NCBI GenBank assembly: GCA_004762155.1
Contig: SIHP01000015.1
Location: forward strand, 62,001 to 126,000
Origin: Flavobacteriaceae bacterium
GTDB taxonomy: Bacteria > Bacteroidota > Bacteroidia > Flavobacteriales > Flavobacteriaceae
DNA: 64,000 nucleotides
Direction of reading: 5' to 3'
The translations under genes and the position numbers were made by a program. Shown in pieces: positions 9,387-17,091 of this stretch; position 1 is the first letter of the stretch; each line of letters starts with the position of its first letter. The notes beneath the pieces were generated by a model. The model saw only the letters and a program-made list of their open reading frames with translations, was not told the origin of the DNA and ran no database searches.

Positions 9387-10391
9387 ATGAAAAAAACATT
9401 TTACTTATTCTTGTTAACGTTAATTGTAATTTCTTGTAAAAAAGAAGTTAATTACGCTACTTTTTCTGGAAAAATAATTAATAAAAATTCTGATTCTTTA
9501 GTTATTTCTGATCCTAATAAAAACTTTAATCAATCCATAAAAATTAATGAAGACGGAACTTTTTCAGACAATTTAATTATTGAAAATGGTTTGTATACTA
9601 TTTCTGACGGTACAGAATATTCTCTTATATATTTAGAAAAAGGAGATGAACTTAATGTAAATCTAGATGCTAAAAACTTTTTAAACACCATTAATTTTAC
9701 AGGGAATCATGCTAATGAAAATAATTTCTTAGCAACTTCTGTTATAAATGAAGAAGAACTTTTATCTGATATTAATTTAATGGATTTACCTAAATCTAAT
9801 TTTGATATTAAAATTAAAAACTATGTTGATAATTTTAACGAAAACCTAAGTAAAAAACCATTAACTCCTGATTTTATAGCCTCTCAAGAATTAGAAATTG
9901 AAGACTTAAAAAACTACTATACTGAACAATATATAGAAAAACACTATTTAACCTTAAAACTAGGAAAAGGGATTAATTCGCCAAAGTTTGTAGATTATGA
10001 AAATTATGCTGGTGGAAGCACTTCTTTAGATGATTTAAAAGGGAAATATGTTTATATAGATCTTTGGGCTACTTGGTGCCCACCTTGTAAAGCTGAAATA
10101 CCTTACTTAGAAAAAGTAGAAAAAGAATTTCACGGTAAAAACATCGCTTTTGTTAGTATTTCTTTAGATGTTTTAAAAGCTCGTGAAACATGGAGAAAAA
10201 TGGTAGCAGATAAAGAATTAACAGGAATACAACTTTATGCTAAAGGAAGTAAAGATTTTACAGATGCTTACAAGGTAAAATCTATTCCTCGTTTTATTTT
10301 AATTGATACAGAAGGGAAAATAATAAATGCAGATGCACCAAGACCTTCTAAACCAGAATTAACAGAGTTATTAAATACATTAAATATTTAA
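9387..10391 (+). CDS. TlpA-like thiol-disulfide oxidoreductase lipoprotein
   Basis: The 334-residue product has a lipoprotein signal peptide with Cys17 in VISC-KKE, so it is lipid-anchored outside the cytoplasm. An N-terminal beta-rich domain resembling DUF4369 spans about 20-120, a helical linker follows, and the C-terminal half is a TlpA/ResA thioredoxin fold with WATWCPPC (Cys231 and Cys234) and the cis-Pro segment KSIPRFILID. Such proteins reduce disulfides in the periplasm, often in cytochrome c maturation, and could receive electrons from a DsbD-type protein such as the one at the window start. It is a single gene followed by a strong terminator. Confidence 0.92.
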   Translation: MKKTFYLFLLTLIVISCKKEVNYATFSGKIINKNSDSLVISDPNKNFNQSIKINEDGTFSDNLIIENGLYTISDGTEYSLIYLEKGDELNVNLDAKNFLNTINFTGNHANENNFLATSVINEEELLSDINLMDLPKSNFDIKIKNYVDNFNENLSKKPLTPDFIASQELEIEDLKNYYTEQYIEKHYLTLKLGKGINSPKFVDYENYAGGSTSLDDLKGKYVYIDLWATWCPPCKAEIPYLEKVEKEFHGKNIAFVSISLDVLKARETWRKMVADKELTGIQLYAKGSKDFTDAYKVKSIPRFILIDTEGKIINADAPRPSKPELTELLNTLNI

Positions 10392-10408
10392 AACGCCCTA
10401 ACTTATAG

Positions 10409-10444
10409 AAAAACCGTGTTATATCGTTTATAACACGGTTTTTT
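10409..10444 (+). terminator. Intrinsic terminator after the TlpA-like gene
   Basis: A 15-bp stem AAAAACCGTGTTATA / TATAACACGGTTTTT (10409-10423 with 10429-10443), loop TCGTT, followed by further T. Confidence 0.92.
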
Positions 10445-10486
10445 CATGGCATAAAATCATAAAAATTGTTAATTTTTTTTTTATTT

Positions 10487-10502
10487 CTAAGCGATTGATT
10501 AG
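10487..10502 (+). promoter_or_regulatory. Probable TetR operator and overlapping -7 element at the regulator's own promoter
   Basis: CTAAGCGATTGATTAG is an imperfect palindrome (CTAA/TTAG ends) that matches 14 of 16 bases of the site at 11105-11120 in front of the next gene. A -7 type element TAGTTTTG (10500-10507) overlaps its 3' end, 16 bases before the tetR start codon, so binding here would block transcription: autorepression. Confidence 0.65.
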
Positions 10503-10523
10503 TTTTGTATCAGCATTAATTCC

Positions 10524-11087
10524 ATGGCAAGAAAAAAACAATATAACGAAGCAGAAGTTCTAGAAAAAGCAATGTTTTTATTTTGGAGTAATGGTTATGA
10601 AACTACTTCTACTCGTATGTTGGAGAAGGAAATGGGTATTAATCAGTTTTCTATTTATGCTAGTTTTGGTAATAAGGAAGGATTATTTGTAGAATGCGTA
10701 AAATTATACAAACAAAAAATAAAATCTATTACCGATATACTAGAAGAGTCTAAAAATCCCATAACTGGTATTAAACAATACTTTTATGATTTCATTGAGT
10801 TCTCAGGAAAGAATGAAATACCTAAAGGTTGTTTAATTACTAACACTATAAATGAGTTTGGAACAGCTAAAGAAACTGTTATTACAAATGATGCTATTAG
10901 TTTCACACAACACATAAGAAGTTTATTTTACAATAACTTAAAGTTAGATGTAACTAAAGACATTGAAACTCTTAACAAACAAGCAGACTATTTAATAGTA
11001 GCGATAGCTAGTTTAGCTGTTTCTAGTAAAATATTCCCAAAAGAATTAGTAAACACTTATATAGAACATACATTTATTAATATTTAA
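10524..11087 (+). CDS. TetR/AcrR-family transcriptional regulator
   Basis: The 187-residue protein has an N-terminal TetR helix-turn-helix (about residues 10-55; helix region TSTRMLEKEMGINQFSIYAS followed by FGNKEGLF) and a ligand-binding C-terminal domain with no recognisable effector class. Two copies of the same palindrome, one before this gene and one before the AhpD-like gene at 11139, point to autorepression plus control of that neighbour. The AhpD fold of the target suggests an oxidative or electrophile signal, but this is inference. Confidence 0.93.
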   Translation: MARKKQYNEAEVLEKAMFLFWSNGYETTSTRMLEKEMGINQFSIYASFGNKEGLFVECVKLYKQKIKSITDILEESKNPITGIKQYFYDFIEFSGKNEIPKGCLITNTINEFGTAKETVITNDAISFTQHIRSLFYNNLKLDVTKDIETLNKQADYLIVAIASLAVSSKIFPKELVNTYIEHTFINI

Positions 11088-11100
11088 AAAAATTTAACCC

Positions 11101-11124
11101 ATAACTAAGCAACTGATTAGTTAT
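11101..11124 (+). promoter_or_regulatory. Probable TetR operator before the AhpD-like gene
   Basis: Perfect 8-bp arms ATAACTAA (11101-11108) and TTAGTTAT (11117-11124) flank an 8-base centre GCAACTGA. The core CTAAGCAACTGATTAG matches the site at 10487-10502 at 14 of 16 bases. It ends 14 bases before the start codon at 11139, where repression would be effective. Confidence 0.7.
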
Positions 11125-11138
11125 AAAAACATTAAATT

Positions 11139-11696
11139 ATGAGTAACTTTAAAATACATACAATTGAAACTGCTCCAGAAGCAAGTAAATCATCTTTAGA
11201 AAATTCTGTAAAAGCTTTTGGTATGTTACCAAACTTACATGGAGTTTTGGCTGATTCTCCAAAAACATTAGAAGGATATAAAACTTTACATAGTTTATTT
11301 CAAGAGACTTCATTTAATAATGATGAGTTAACGGTTGTTTGGCAAACAATTAATGTTTATCATGAATGTCATTATTGTGTTCCTGCTCATACAGGGATTG
11401 CTGGTATGATGAAAGTTGATGAAACTATAACTGAAGCTTTAAGAAATGGAACTGCTTTACCTAATGAAAAATTACAAGTTTTACATGAAACTACTTTAGA
11501 AATTGTAGAAAACAGAGGTGTTTTATCTCAAGAACAATTAAATAAGTTTTATGCAGTTGGATATGAGAATCAACAAGTATTAGAAATTGTATTAGGTGTT
11601 TCTCAAAAAGTAATTAGTAATTACACAAATCATTTAGCAAATACACCAGTAGACGAGCCTTTTAAAAAATTCGCTTGGTCTAAAACAACAGTATAA
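11139..11696 (+). CDS. Carboxymuconolactone decarboxylase/AhpD-family protein
   Basis: This 185-residue protein belongs to the AhpD-like fold. The signature is HECHYCVPAH with Cys77, Cys80 and His84, the CxxC plus histidine arrangement of the peroxidase-type subgroup, so a redox role (thiol-dependent peroxidase or reductase partner) is more likely than lactone decarboxylation. The preceding ELTVVWQTINVYHE segment carries the conserved acidic residue of the proton relay. It is 51 bases after tetR on the same strand, with a matched operator between, and a hairpin terminator follows. No signal peptide; cytoplasmic. Confidence 0.9.
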   Translation: MSNFKIHTIETAPEASKSSLENSVKAFGMLPNLHGVLADSPKTLEGYKTLHSLFQETSFNNDELTVVWQTINVYHECHYCVPAHTGIAGMMKVDETITEALRNGTALPNEKLQVLHETTLEIVENRGVLSQEQLNKFYAVGYENQQVLEIVLGVSQKVISNYTNHLANTPVDEPFKKFAWSKTTV

Positions 11697-11708
11697 TTCA
11701 AATGTCAT

Positions 11709-11753
11709 GAAAGTGAGTAGACGTTTTATACGTTTGCTTGCTTTCTATTTTTA
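11709..11753 (+). terminator. Hairpin terminator after the AhpD-like gene
   Basis: Arms 11709-11724 (GAAAGTGAGTAGACGT) and 11730-11745 (ACGTTTGCTTGCTTTC) pair over 16 positions, four as G-U, with loop TTTAT, then TATTTTTA. It would uncouple the next lipoprotein gene from the tetR/AhpD unit. Confidence 0.7.
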
Positions 11754-11775
11754 TTAATTATTAAATATACCAAAA

Positions 11776-12606
11776 ATGAACTATCAAACTATAGCATTAA
11801 TCGCATTAAGTAGCTTATTATTTTCTTGTACTACGGCAAACAAAAAAGATGCAAAAAAAGAGAATCCTGTAAAAAAAGAAATTCCTTCTTATAAAAACAA
11901 AGGACATGAATTAGTATCTAAAATGATCGGTAAAGTTGGAAATTACAATGCTTTATCTAGTAAAAAAGATGTTGTGTATACATATACTTACCAAACACCA
12001 GATGGCAAAGCAGATGTTTCAACTGAAAAATATATTTTTGATGGAGAATTATCATATGGTTCTTATGAAAAACACGAACGTACATTTCCTGATCTTGAAG
12101 GAAAAATCGAACAAGGATATAATGGAAATGAGTTTTGGTTAAAACATAATGGAAATATTTTAGATGAACCAAATAGGTTAAAAAGAGTCGCTTTTAATAG
12201 GCCTACAAACTTTTACTGGTTTGCAATGTTTCAAAAATTATTAGATCCAGGTTTAACTTATGAATATTTAGGCGATAAAACTATTGATACAGCTTCTTAT
12301 GAAATTGTAAAAGTTTCTTTTGAATCTAAAAATAATAAGCCAACCGATATTTATCAGGTTTATATCAATAAACAAACTGGTTTGGTAGATCAATTTTTAT
12401 TTACTGTAGCTGATTTTGGAGTAATGAAAACACCTTTTATAATGAAAATTGAGCATGAAAACATTGATGGTATATTAATTCCAACAAAAAGAAAGTATAA
12501 AAAATCTACTTGGAATGCCGATATTGATGAAACTCCTTGGATAAATGTTACTTGGTCTAATATTAAGTTTAATAATAATTTGACTGTTGACGATTTTAAA
12601 AAATAA
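11776..12606 (+). CDS. Lipoprotein with LolA-like beta-fold, DUF6503-like
   Basis: The 276-residue product has a lipoprotein signal peptide ending at Cys18 in LLFSC-TTA, followed by a Lys-rich linker. The rest is beta-strand-rich and resembles the DUF6503 group of flavobacterial lipoproteins, whose pattern (YTYTYQTPDG, a glycine-rich substrate-like loop, a C-terminal NVTWSNIKFNNNLTVDDF) recalls the LolA/LppX half-barrel that holds lipids; the fold assignment is inference. Function unknown. It follows the AhpD-like gene after a terminator hairpin, so co-regulation by the TetR protein is possible but not shown. Confidence 0.7.
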   Translation: MNYQTIALIALSSLLFSCTTANKKDAKKENPVKKEIPSYKNKGHELVSKMIGKVGNYNALSSKKDVVYTYTYQTPDGKADVSTEKYIFDGELSYGSYEKHERTFPDLEGKIEQGYNGNEFWLKHNGNILDEPNRLKRVAFNRPTNFYWFAMFQKLLDPGLTYEYLGDKTIDTASYEIVKVSFESKNNKPTDIYQVYINKQTGLVDQFLFTVADFGVMKTPFIMKIEHENIDGILIPTKRKYKKSTWNADIDETPWINVTWSNIKFNNNLTVDDFKK

Positions 12607-12705
12607 ACTATTAATAAGCAATAACAAACCTATATTATTTAAATAGAGTTTAGATGAAAGTAAAGTCAATCTACGAAATTAAACTATTTCTCATAAGCAA
12701 TAATT

Positions 12706-12778
12706 AATTAAACCAACGTTAGTTTAATTTAAAAAATGTACCAATTCTAGTGATATTCTCTCGAAAATCACTAGAATT
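12706..12778. other. Two hairpins in the gap before the small unknown gene
   Basis: AATTAAAC / GTTTAATT (12706-12713 with 12722-12729) is followed by a 12-bp perfect stem AATTCTAGTGAT / ATCACTAGAATT (12743-12754 with 12767-12778) with a 12-base loop. No proper T run follows the second, so this may be a weak terminator or the structured 3' end of the preceding transcript. Confidence 0.4.
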
Positions 12779-12855
12779 TGTAATTAAAAATAAGATCTTT
12801 TTACGTGGCATAGTTGTTAAACAAAATATTCTTTTTTAGATTGATTAAAAATAAC

Positions 12856-12863
12856 TATTTTTG
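12856..12863 (+). promoter_or_regulatory. -7 element almost touching a start codon
   Basis: TATTTTTG matches TAnnTTTG exactly and ends five bases before the ATG at 12869, which would place the transcription start at or very near the start codon (leaderless mRNA). Confidence 0.45.
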
Positions 12864-12868
12864 TCGCC

Positions 12869-13165
12869 ATGAATTTGTGTACAAATAAAATAATATATTC
12901 TATAACTTGTGAAAAAAGGAATCTATACCAACTAAATCTTGGTTATAAAGTAATTGACTTTACATTTTGTCAATTGCTTTCTTTTAGAAAAAAAATATTA
13001 TTAAATAGCACACCAGAAGCATTTGAAGCAATTTTAGAGGGCGATAATTATATTTTACTTCTTGTTGCAGATAACAAACATCTTATATACTTGGATGTAC
13101 CTCAGCTTATTCAACTACAAAACGTTGTTTTATCTTTATTTAAAAAAGAACCTGTTCTTATTTAA
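12869..13165 (+). CDS. Small conserved-type protein of unknown function upstream of ferritin
   Basis: This 98-residue protein has no signal peptide or membrane helix. The pattern DFTFCQLLSFRKKI in the first half and a hydrophobic ILLLVADNKHLIYLDVPQLIQLQNVV in the second resembles small flavobacterial proteins that sit next to metal-handling genes, but I cannot name a family. Three cysteines (residues 4, 14, 34) are not in a recognisable metal motif. It has no internal Met, so the ATG at 12869 is the only usual start. It lies 112 bases before ferritin on the same strand, with a separate promoter-like element for ferritin between. Confidence 0.6.
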   Translation: MNLCTNKIIYSITCEKRNLYQLNLGYKVIDFTFCQLLSFRKKILLNSTPEAFEAILEGDNYILLLVADNKHLIYLDVPQLIQLQNVVLSLFKKEPVLI

Positions 13166-13222
13166 ACTCATTAGTCTTTATCATTTTAATAAGACTGTTT
13201 ACAAATTAGTTTTGCCTAGTTT

Positions 13223-13248
13223 TTGAGCCTTTTAAAGCCTTATCTTTG
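13223..13248 (+). promoter_or_regulatory. Probable ferritin promoter
   Basis: TTG (13223-13225) and TATCTTTG (13241-13248, exact TAnnTTTG) are 15 bases apart, slightly short of the usual 17-23. The element ends 29 bases before the ferritin start codon. Confidence 0.5.
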
Positions 13249-13277
13249 TTATATAACCTTATAATACATATAACGCC

Positions 13278-13784
13278 ATGGAAATAGCTTTAAGAAGACA
13301 AATGATATTAAATGTAGAAATCGTTGATATGTTAAATGAACAAATCATCATGGAACAAAAAGCTTCGTCTAAATATTTAGCGATGGCTTCTTGGTGTGAT
13401 CAACGAGAACTTAGAAATAGTGCTACTTTTTTTTATGCGCAAGCAGAAGAAGAAAGAAGTCATTTTATGAAAATATTTAAATTTATTAATGATAATGGCG
13501 GAAGTGCAATTTCTCCAATTGTTAATGAAGTACCTCATGAATATGAAAGTTTAAGAGCTGTTTTTGAAGCGTCTTTAGACGGAGAAATAGCAGTAACAAA
13601 ATCTATACATAGTATTTTTAAAAGAGCACGTCAAGTAGATGATTTTACTTCTGAAATTTTCTTACAATGGTTTGTTACTGAACAAGCTGAAGAAGAAGAA
13701 AAAGTAAGAGATATTTTAGATTTAATTGATTTAATGGGTGATATGCCATTAAGAATGATTGACGAACGTATTCCTACAGAATAA
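13278..13784 (+). CDS. ftnA: Ferritin
   Basis: The 168-residue protein is a bacterial non-haem ferritin: a four-helix bundle with ferroxidase ligands E26, E59 and H62 (in AEEERSHFMKIF) and the later QWFVTEQAEEEE segment. It oxidises Fe(II) and stores Fe(III) in a 24-subunit shell. Alignment to FtnA suggests the conserved part starts near VEIVDMLNEQ, so the Met at residue 9 is an alternative start. A strong terminator follows. Confidence 0.95.
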   Translation: MEIALRRQMILNVEIVDMLNEQIIMEQKASSKYLAMASWCDQRELRNSATFFYAQAEEERSHFMKIFKFINDNGGSAISPIVNEVPHEYESLRAVFEASLDGEIAVTKSIHSIFKRARQVDDFTSEIFLQWFVTEQAEEEEKVRDILDLIDLMGDMPLRMIDERIPTE

Positions 13785-13818
13785 AGAATATTTATTTGTC
13801 CAAACCTACAAAATAAAA

Positions 13819-13846
13819 AACCTCGCTTGTTAGCGAGGTTTTGTTT
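13819..13846. terminator. Bidirectional terminator between ferritin and the tail-fibre-like gene
   Basis: Stem AACCTCGCT / AGCGAGGTT (13819-13827 with 13832-13840), loop TGTT, with A-rich and T-rich flanks on the two sides, between converging genes. Confidence 0.9.
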
Positions 13847-13867
13847 TTACAAATAAATTATTTTATT

Positions 13868-15427
13868 CTATTTTAAAGTTTCTAAGAAAGCTTCAATTTT
13901 AGATAATCTAGATTTCAATACTTCATTTTCTTTTTTAAGAGTGTTTAGCTCTTCTTTTTGATTTTGAACTGCTTCTAATTTCTTTTCTTGTTGAATTGTA
14001 TATAAAGTTAATTCTTCTATTTTTTCCAACAATTTTTTATTCATATCTCCTAGCTCAATTCCGTTTTCTTTAACTTCTGCTGCAGAAGGAATGTTTGCTA
14101 AATGTCCTTTTTCTAGAATCTGTTTTTCTACTTCTTTTAAAGTTGGTAATTCATAATCCTTTGTAAAAACATAATCTGGCCATTGAGTTGCTAGTTTTAC
14201 AGTTACTTTTTCAGCTATAATTCCTGTGCTTCCTGCAACGGCTAGTTTATAATCTCCTGGTGTTGTTGTACCAATACCTACATTACCTGCAAAATAATTT
14301 TTAGCTGATGCTGTACTTGCATATAAGTCATATCTATTACTTATTGTAGCTTTTCCATAGTTACCTGTAGATATTCTAACACCATACACATTGTCTATAG
14401 TTGTCCCTTCAATATTATCTAAAACTTGTGCTTCAACACCTACAGCATTTATTACTCTTGCTCCTGGTGATGCATTATAAATACCAGCTCTAGCCCAAAT
14501 ACCATAATTTCTGCTTAAAGTACCTTCGAATTCTTCCGAATTTGCAAAAGAACTAGCATCAACTCCTATTTTATAACCAGAATCTGTAATACCAGTAGGT
14601 ATTGAATAATTTCTAATATCAGAAAAAAAGCCCTTATCATAACTGGTTACATTCGTTGTTGTTCTAGTAGCTCTTGAAACATTAATTCCGTTTTTACTTA
14701 TTGTGGCATCTGGGGTTGTATAGGCTACATGTAACTTGCTAGTTGGTGAAGTTATTCCAATACCTACATTATTTTTAATATAAACAAATTCACTGTTAAT
14801 GTCAACAAAATTACTGAGAGAAATATTTGGGGCATCTAATTCTATTTTTACAGGTGAACCTAAAATAACTTCATCAACTGATGTTATTTCAATAGGGTTA
14901 ATAGTTGATCTAACACCTTCTGTTCCGTAATAAGTTCCATTTGTAAAAAAATTAGATCCTTGAATAGTACCTGCTACATCTAATTTGTATTCTGGTGTTG
15001 ATGTTCCAATTCCTACATTTCCATTGTATGTTACTCTCATTACTTCACGTTGATTATAACCATCTGTTGCACTTGTTAAAAAAGCTAAATCTCCATTTGC
15101 TCCACCTCTTCCTAATAATGCAATTCTAGCACTAAAACTAGTTGCATTATTTGTTCCTTTAAAAAATATAGATGGGCCTATATCGCTATTAGCGTCTCTG
15201 TTTAAATAAAACAAATCATAATCTTTGTTTTTAAAATAATCCTTAAAATCTGAAGGCGGATAAGAATCAACAGGGACAATATCAGATTCAACTTGTAAAT
15301 CAACAACAGGAGTCGTAGTTCCAATACCTAAATTACCTGTAGTTGTATTATTTCCTGTATTTGTCCATTGCGCATTAGTTGTTGTCACAACAAAAGATAA
15401 TAACAATCCTAAAATTGTCTTTTTCAT
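13868..15427 (-). CDS. Secreted tail-fibre-like repeat protein
   Basis: The 519-residue product has a signal peptide (MKKTILGLLLSFVVTTTNAQ). Four or more repeats of the type VGIGT(T/S)TP followed by (Y)KLDVAG occur at about residues 33, 137, 221 and 385; this motif is shared by phage tail fibres and many Bacteroidota surface proteins. The segment WPDYVFTKDYELPTLKEVE (about 405-425) and a C-terminal coiled coil with leucine heptads (about 455-519) are typical of the Bacteroidota secreted version, not of phage. No T9SS C-terminal sorting domain is evident. It is probably an extracellular trimeric fibre; role unknown. No phage genes surround it. Confidence 0.8.
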   Translation of the reverse strand: MKKTILGLLLSFVVTTTNAQWTNTGNNTTTGNLGIGTTTPVVDLQVESDIVPVDSYPPSDFKDYFKNKDYDLFYLNRDANSDIGPSIFFKGTNNATSFSARIALLGRGGANGDLAFLTSATDGYNQREVMRVTYNGNVGIGTSTPEYKLDVAGTIQGSNFFTNGTYYGTEGVRSTINPIEITSVDEVILGSPVKIELDAPNISLSNFVDINSEFVYIKNNVGIGITSPTSKLHVAYTTPDATISKNGINVSRATRTTTNVTSYDKGFFSDIRNYSIPTGITDSGYKIGVDASSFANSEEFEGTLSRNYGIWARAGIYNASPGARVINAVGVEAQVLDNIEGTTIDNVYGVRISTGNYGKATISNRYDLYASTASAKNYFAGNVGIGTTTPGDYKLAVAGSTGIIAEKVTVKLATQWPDYVFTKDYELPTLKEVEKQILEKGHLANIPSAAEVKENGIELGDMNKKLLEKIEELTLYTIQQEKKLEAVQNQKEELNTLKKENEVLKSRLSKIEAFLETLK

Positions 15428-15500
15428 AATATAATAAGTTTACTAATTAATGTGGTTTTTAATAAAAATAAAGAAGATTTTTCTTTAGCTATTTTTTTTG

Positions 15501-15534
15501 CAAATATATAAAAACCAATGAGTAAGAAAAACAA
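15501..15534 (-). promoter_or_regulatory. Probable promoter of the tail-fibre-like gene
   Basis: On the minus strand TTG (15532-15534) and TATATTTG (15501-15508) are separated by 23 bases, matching the Bacteroidota -33/-7 pattern, about 74 bases before the start codon. Confidence 0.55.
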
Positions 15535-15560
15535 AAGGTTATTCTTTTAGTATTTATTTT

Positions 15561-15651
15561 GCGTTAGGGATTGACTGACCTGTTTGAGCTCTTTATGAAG
15601 TGATAAAGGAATAAAAGCGAGTAAGGAAAGCCCGACCTTTAGGGAATGCCC
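15561..15651 (-). repeat. Dispersed element with conserved ends, copy 1
   Basis: On the minus strand it opens GGGCATTCCC, contains CCTAAAGGTCGGGCTTTCC and closes with CAATCCCTAACGC. The copy at 57559-57681 shares the 19-base CCTAAAGGTCGGGCTTTCC exactly and the closing CAATCC-TA-CG, while the centre differs in sequence and length. No coding potential is seen inside. Confidence 0.75.
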
Positions 15652-15656
15652 AAAAC

Positions 15657-15686
15657 AAAACCCTTACAAATACATGTAAGGGTTTT
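15657..15686 (-). terminator. Intrinsic terminator of ahcY
   Basis: A perfect 12-bp stem AAAACCCTTACA / TGTAAGGGTTTT (15657-15668 with 15675-15686), loop of six; on the minus strand it ends in TTTTGTTTTG. It lies 25 bases after the ahcY stop. Confidence 0.92.
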
Positions 15687-15711
15687 AATATTTTCTAAAA
15701 GCTAACGGCTA

Positions 15712-17028
15712 TTAGTATCTATAATGCTCAGGCTTATAAGGACCTTCAACAGTTACACCAATATACTCAGCTTGATCGTTACGTAATTCTGTTAACTCTA
15801 CTCCTATTTTAGCTAAGTGTAATTTTGCTACTTTCTCATCTAAATGTTTTGGTAACATATATACTTCGTTTCCGTAAGCTTCTTTGTTTGTCCACAATTC
15901 AATTTGTGCTAACGTTTGATTTGTAAAAGAGTTACTCATTACAAAACTTGGGTGACCAGTTGCACAACCTAAGTTTACTAAACGTCCTTCTGCTAAAACA
16001 ATAATATCGTTTCCTGCAATTGTATATTTATCAACCTGAGGTTTAATTTCTACTTTAGAAGCTCCATGAGTTCCATTTAACCAAGCCATATCAATTTCAT
16101 TATCGAAATGTCCAATGTTACAAACGATAGTTTTGTCTTTCATCGCCTCAAAATGTTGCGATTGAACGATATCTTTATTTCCTGTAGTGGTAATTATAAT
16201 ATCTGCATTACCAATTACAGTTTCTAGTTTTTTAACTTCAAAACCGTCCATTGCTCCTTGTAACGCACAAATAGGATCTACTTCTGTAACAGTAACAATA
16301 GAACCAGCTCCTTTAAAAGAAGCAGCTGTACCTTTACCAACATCTCCATAACCACAAACAACAACACGTTTACCAGCTAACATAATATCTGTAGCTCTAC
16401 GAATTGCATCTACTGCAGATTCTTTACATCCGTATTTATTATCGAATTTAGATTTTGTTACCGAATCATTTACGTTAATTGCAGGCATTGGTAATGTTCC
16501 GTTTTTAACACGTTCATATAAACGGTGAACTCCAGTTGTAGTTTCTTCAGATAAACCATTTATTCCTTCAGCTAATTCAGGATATTTATCTAAAACCATG
16601 TTAGTTAAATCTCCACCATCATCTAAAATCATATTTAATGGCTTTTTATCTTCACCAAAAAACAATGTTTGTTCAATACACCAATCAAACTCTTCTTCAT
16701 TCATACCTTTCCAAGCATAAACAGGCGTTCCAGCAGCAGCTATTGCAGCAGCAGCTTGATCTTGTGTAGAGAATATATTACATGAACTCCAAGTAACTTC
16801 AGCACCTAAAGCTTGTAACGTTTCAATTAAAACAGCTGTTTGAATAGTCATATGTAAACAACCTGCAATACGAGCTCCTTTTAATGGTTGCTCGTTTTTA
16901 TATTCTTCACGTAAACTCATTAAACCAGGCATTTCTGCTTCAGCTAACTCTATTTCTTTTCTTCCCCAATCAGCCAAAGAGATATCTTTTACTTTAAAAG
17001 GAACGTATGTAGCGGTATTTGTGCTCAT
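15712..17028 (-). CDS. ahcY: Adenosylhomocysteinase
   Basis: This 438-residue protein hydrolyses S-adenosylhomocysteine to adenosine and homocysteine, clearing the product inhibitor of methyltransferases. It has the full-length SAHH pattern: CLHMTIQTAVLIETL near residue 57, the NDSVTKSKFDN segment, the NAD-binding loop GYGDVGKGTA (about 224-233), the HFDNEID region and the C-terminal PYKPEHYRY tail whose Lys and Tyr reach into the NAD site of the neighbouring subunit. It is divergent from the phosphopantetheinyl transferase gene with 63 bases between. Confidence 0.98.
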   Translation of the reverse strand: MSTNTATYVPFKVKDISLADWGRKEIELAEAEMPGLMSLREEYKNEQPLKGARIAGCLHMTIQTAVLIETLQALGAEVTWSSCNIFSTQDQAAAAIAAAGTPVYAWKGMNEEEFDWCIEQTLFFGEDKKPLNMILDDGGDLTNMVLDKYPELAEGINGLSEETTTGVHRLYERVKNGTLPMPAINVNDSVTKSKFDNKYGCKESAVDAIRRATDIMLAGKRVVVCGYGDVGKGTAASFKGAGSIVTVTEVDPICALQGAMDGFEVKKLETVIGNADIIITTTGNKDIVQSQHFEAMKDKTIVCNIGHFDNEIDMAWLNGTHGASKVEIKPQVDKYTIAGNDIIVLAEGRLVNLGCATGHPSFVMSNSFTNQTLAQIELWTNKEAYGNEVYMLPKHLDEKVAKLHLAKIGVELTELRNDQAEYIGVTVEGPYKPEHYRY

Positions 17029-17064
17029 ATTTTTTGTATATTTAATTTCAACTTTTTAGTTATG

Positions 17065-17072
17065 CAAAATTA
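17065..17072 (-). promoter_or_regulatory. -7 element of ahcY
   Basis: TAATTTTG on the minus strand fits TAnnTTTG, 36 bases before the ahcY start codon. No clear -33 TTG. No S-adenosylhomocysteine riboswitch fits in the short intergenic space. Confidence 0.5.
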
Positions 17073-17091
17073 CTAAATAACTTTTTAAAAT

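Noticed and set aside
13868..15427. Prophage remnant suggested by tail-fibre-like repeats
   Set aside because: The protein has a signal peptide and a Bacteroidota-type C-terminus, and no other phage gene is nearby.
17029..17091. SAH or SAM riboswitch before ahcY
   Set aside because: The divergent gap is only 63 bases and shows no conserved riboswitch core; a -7 promoter element explains it.
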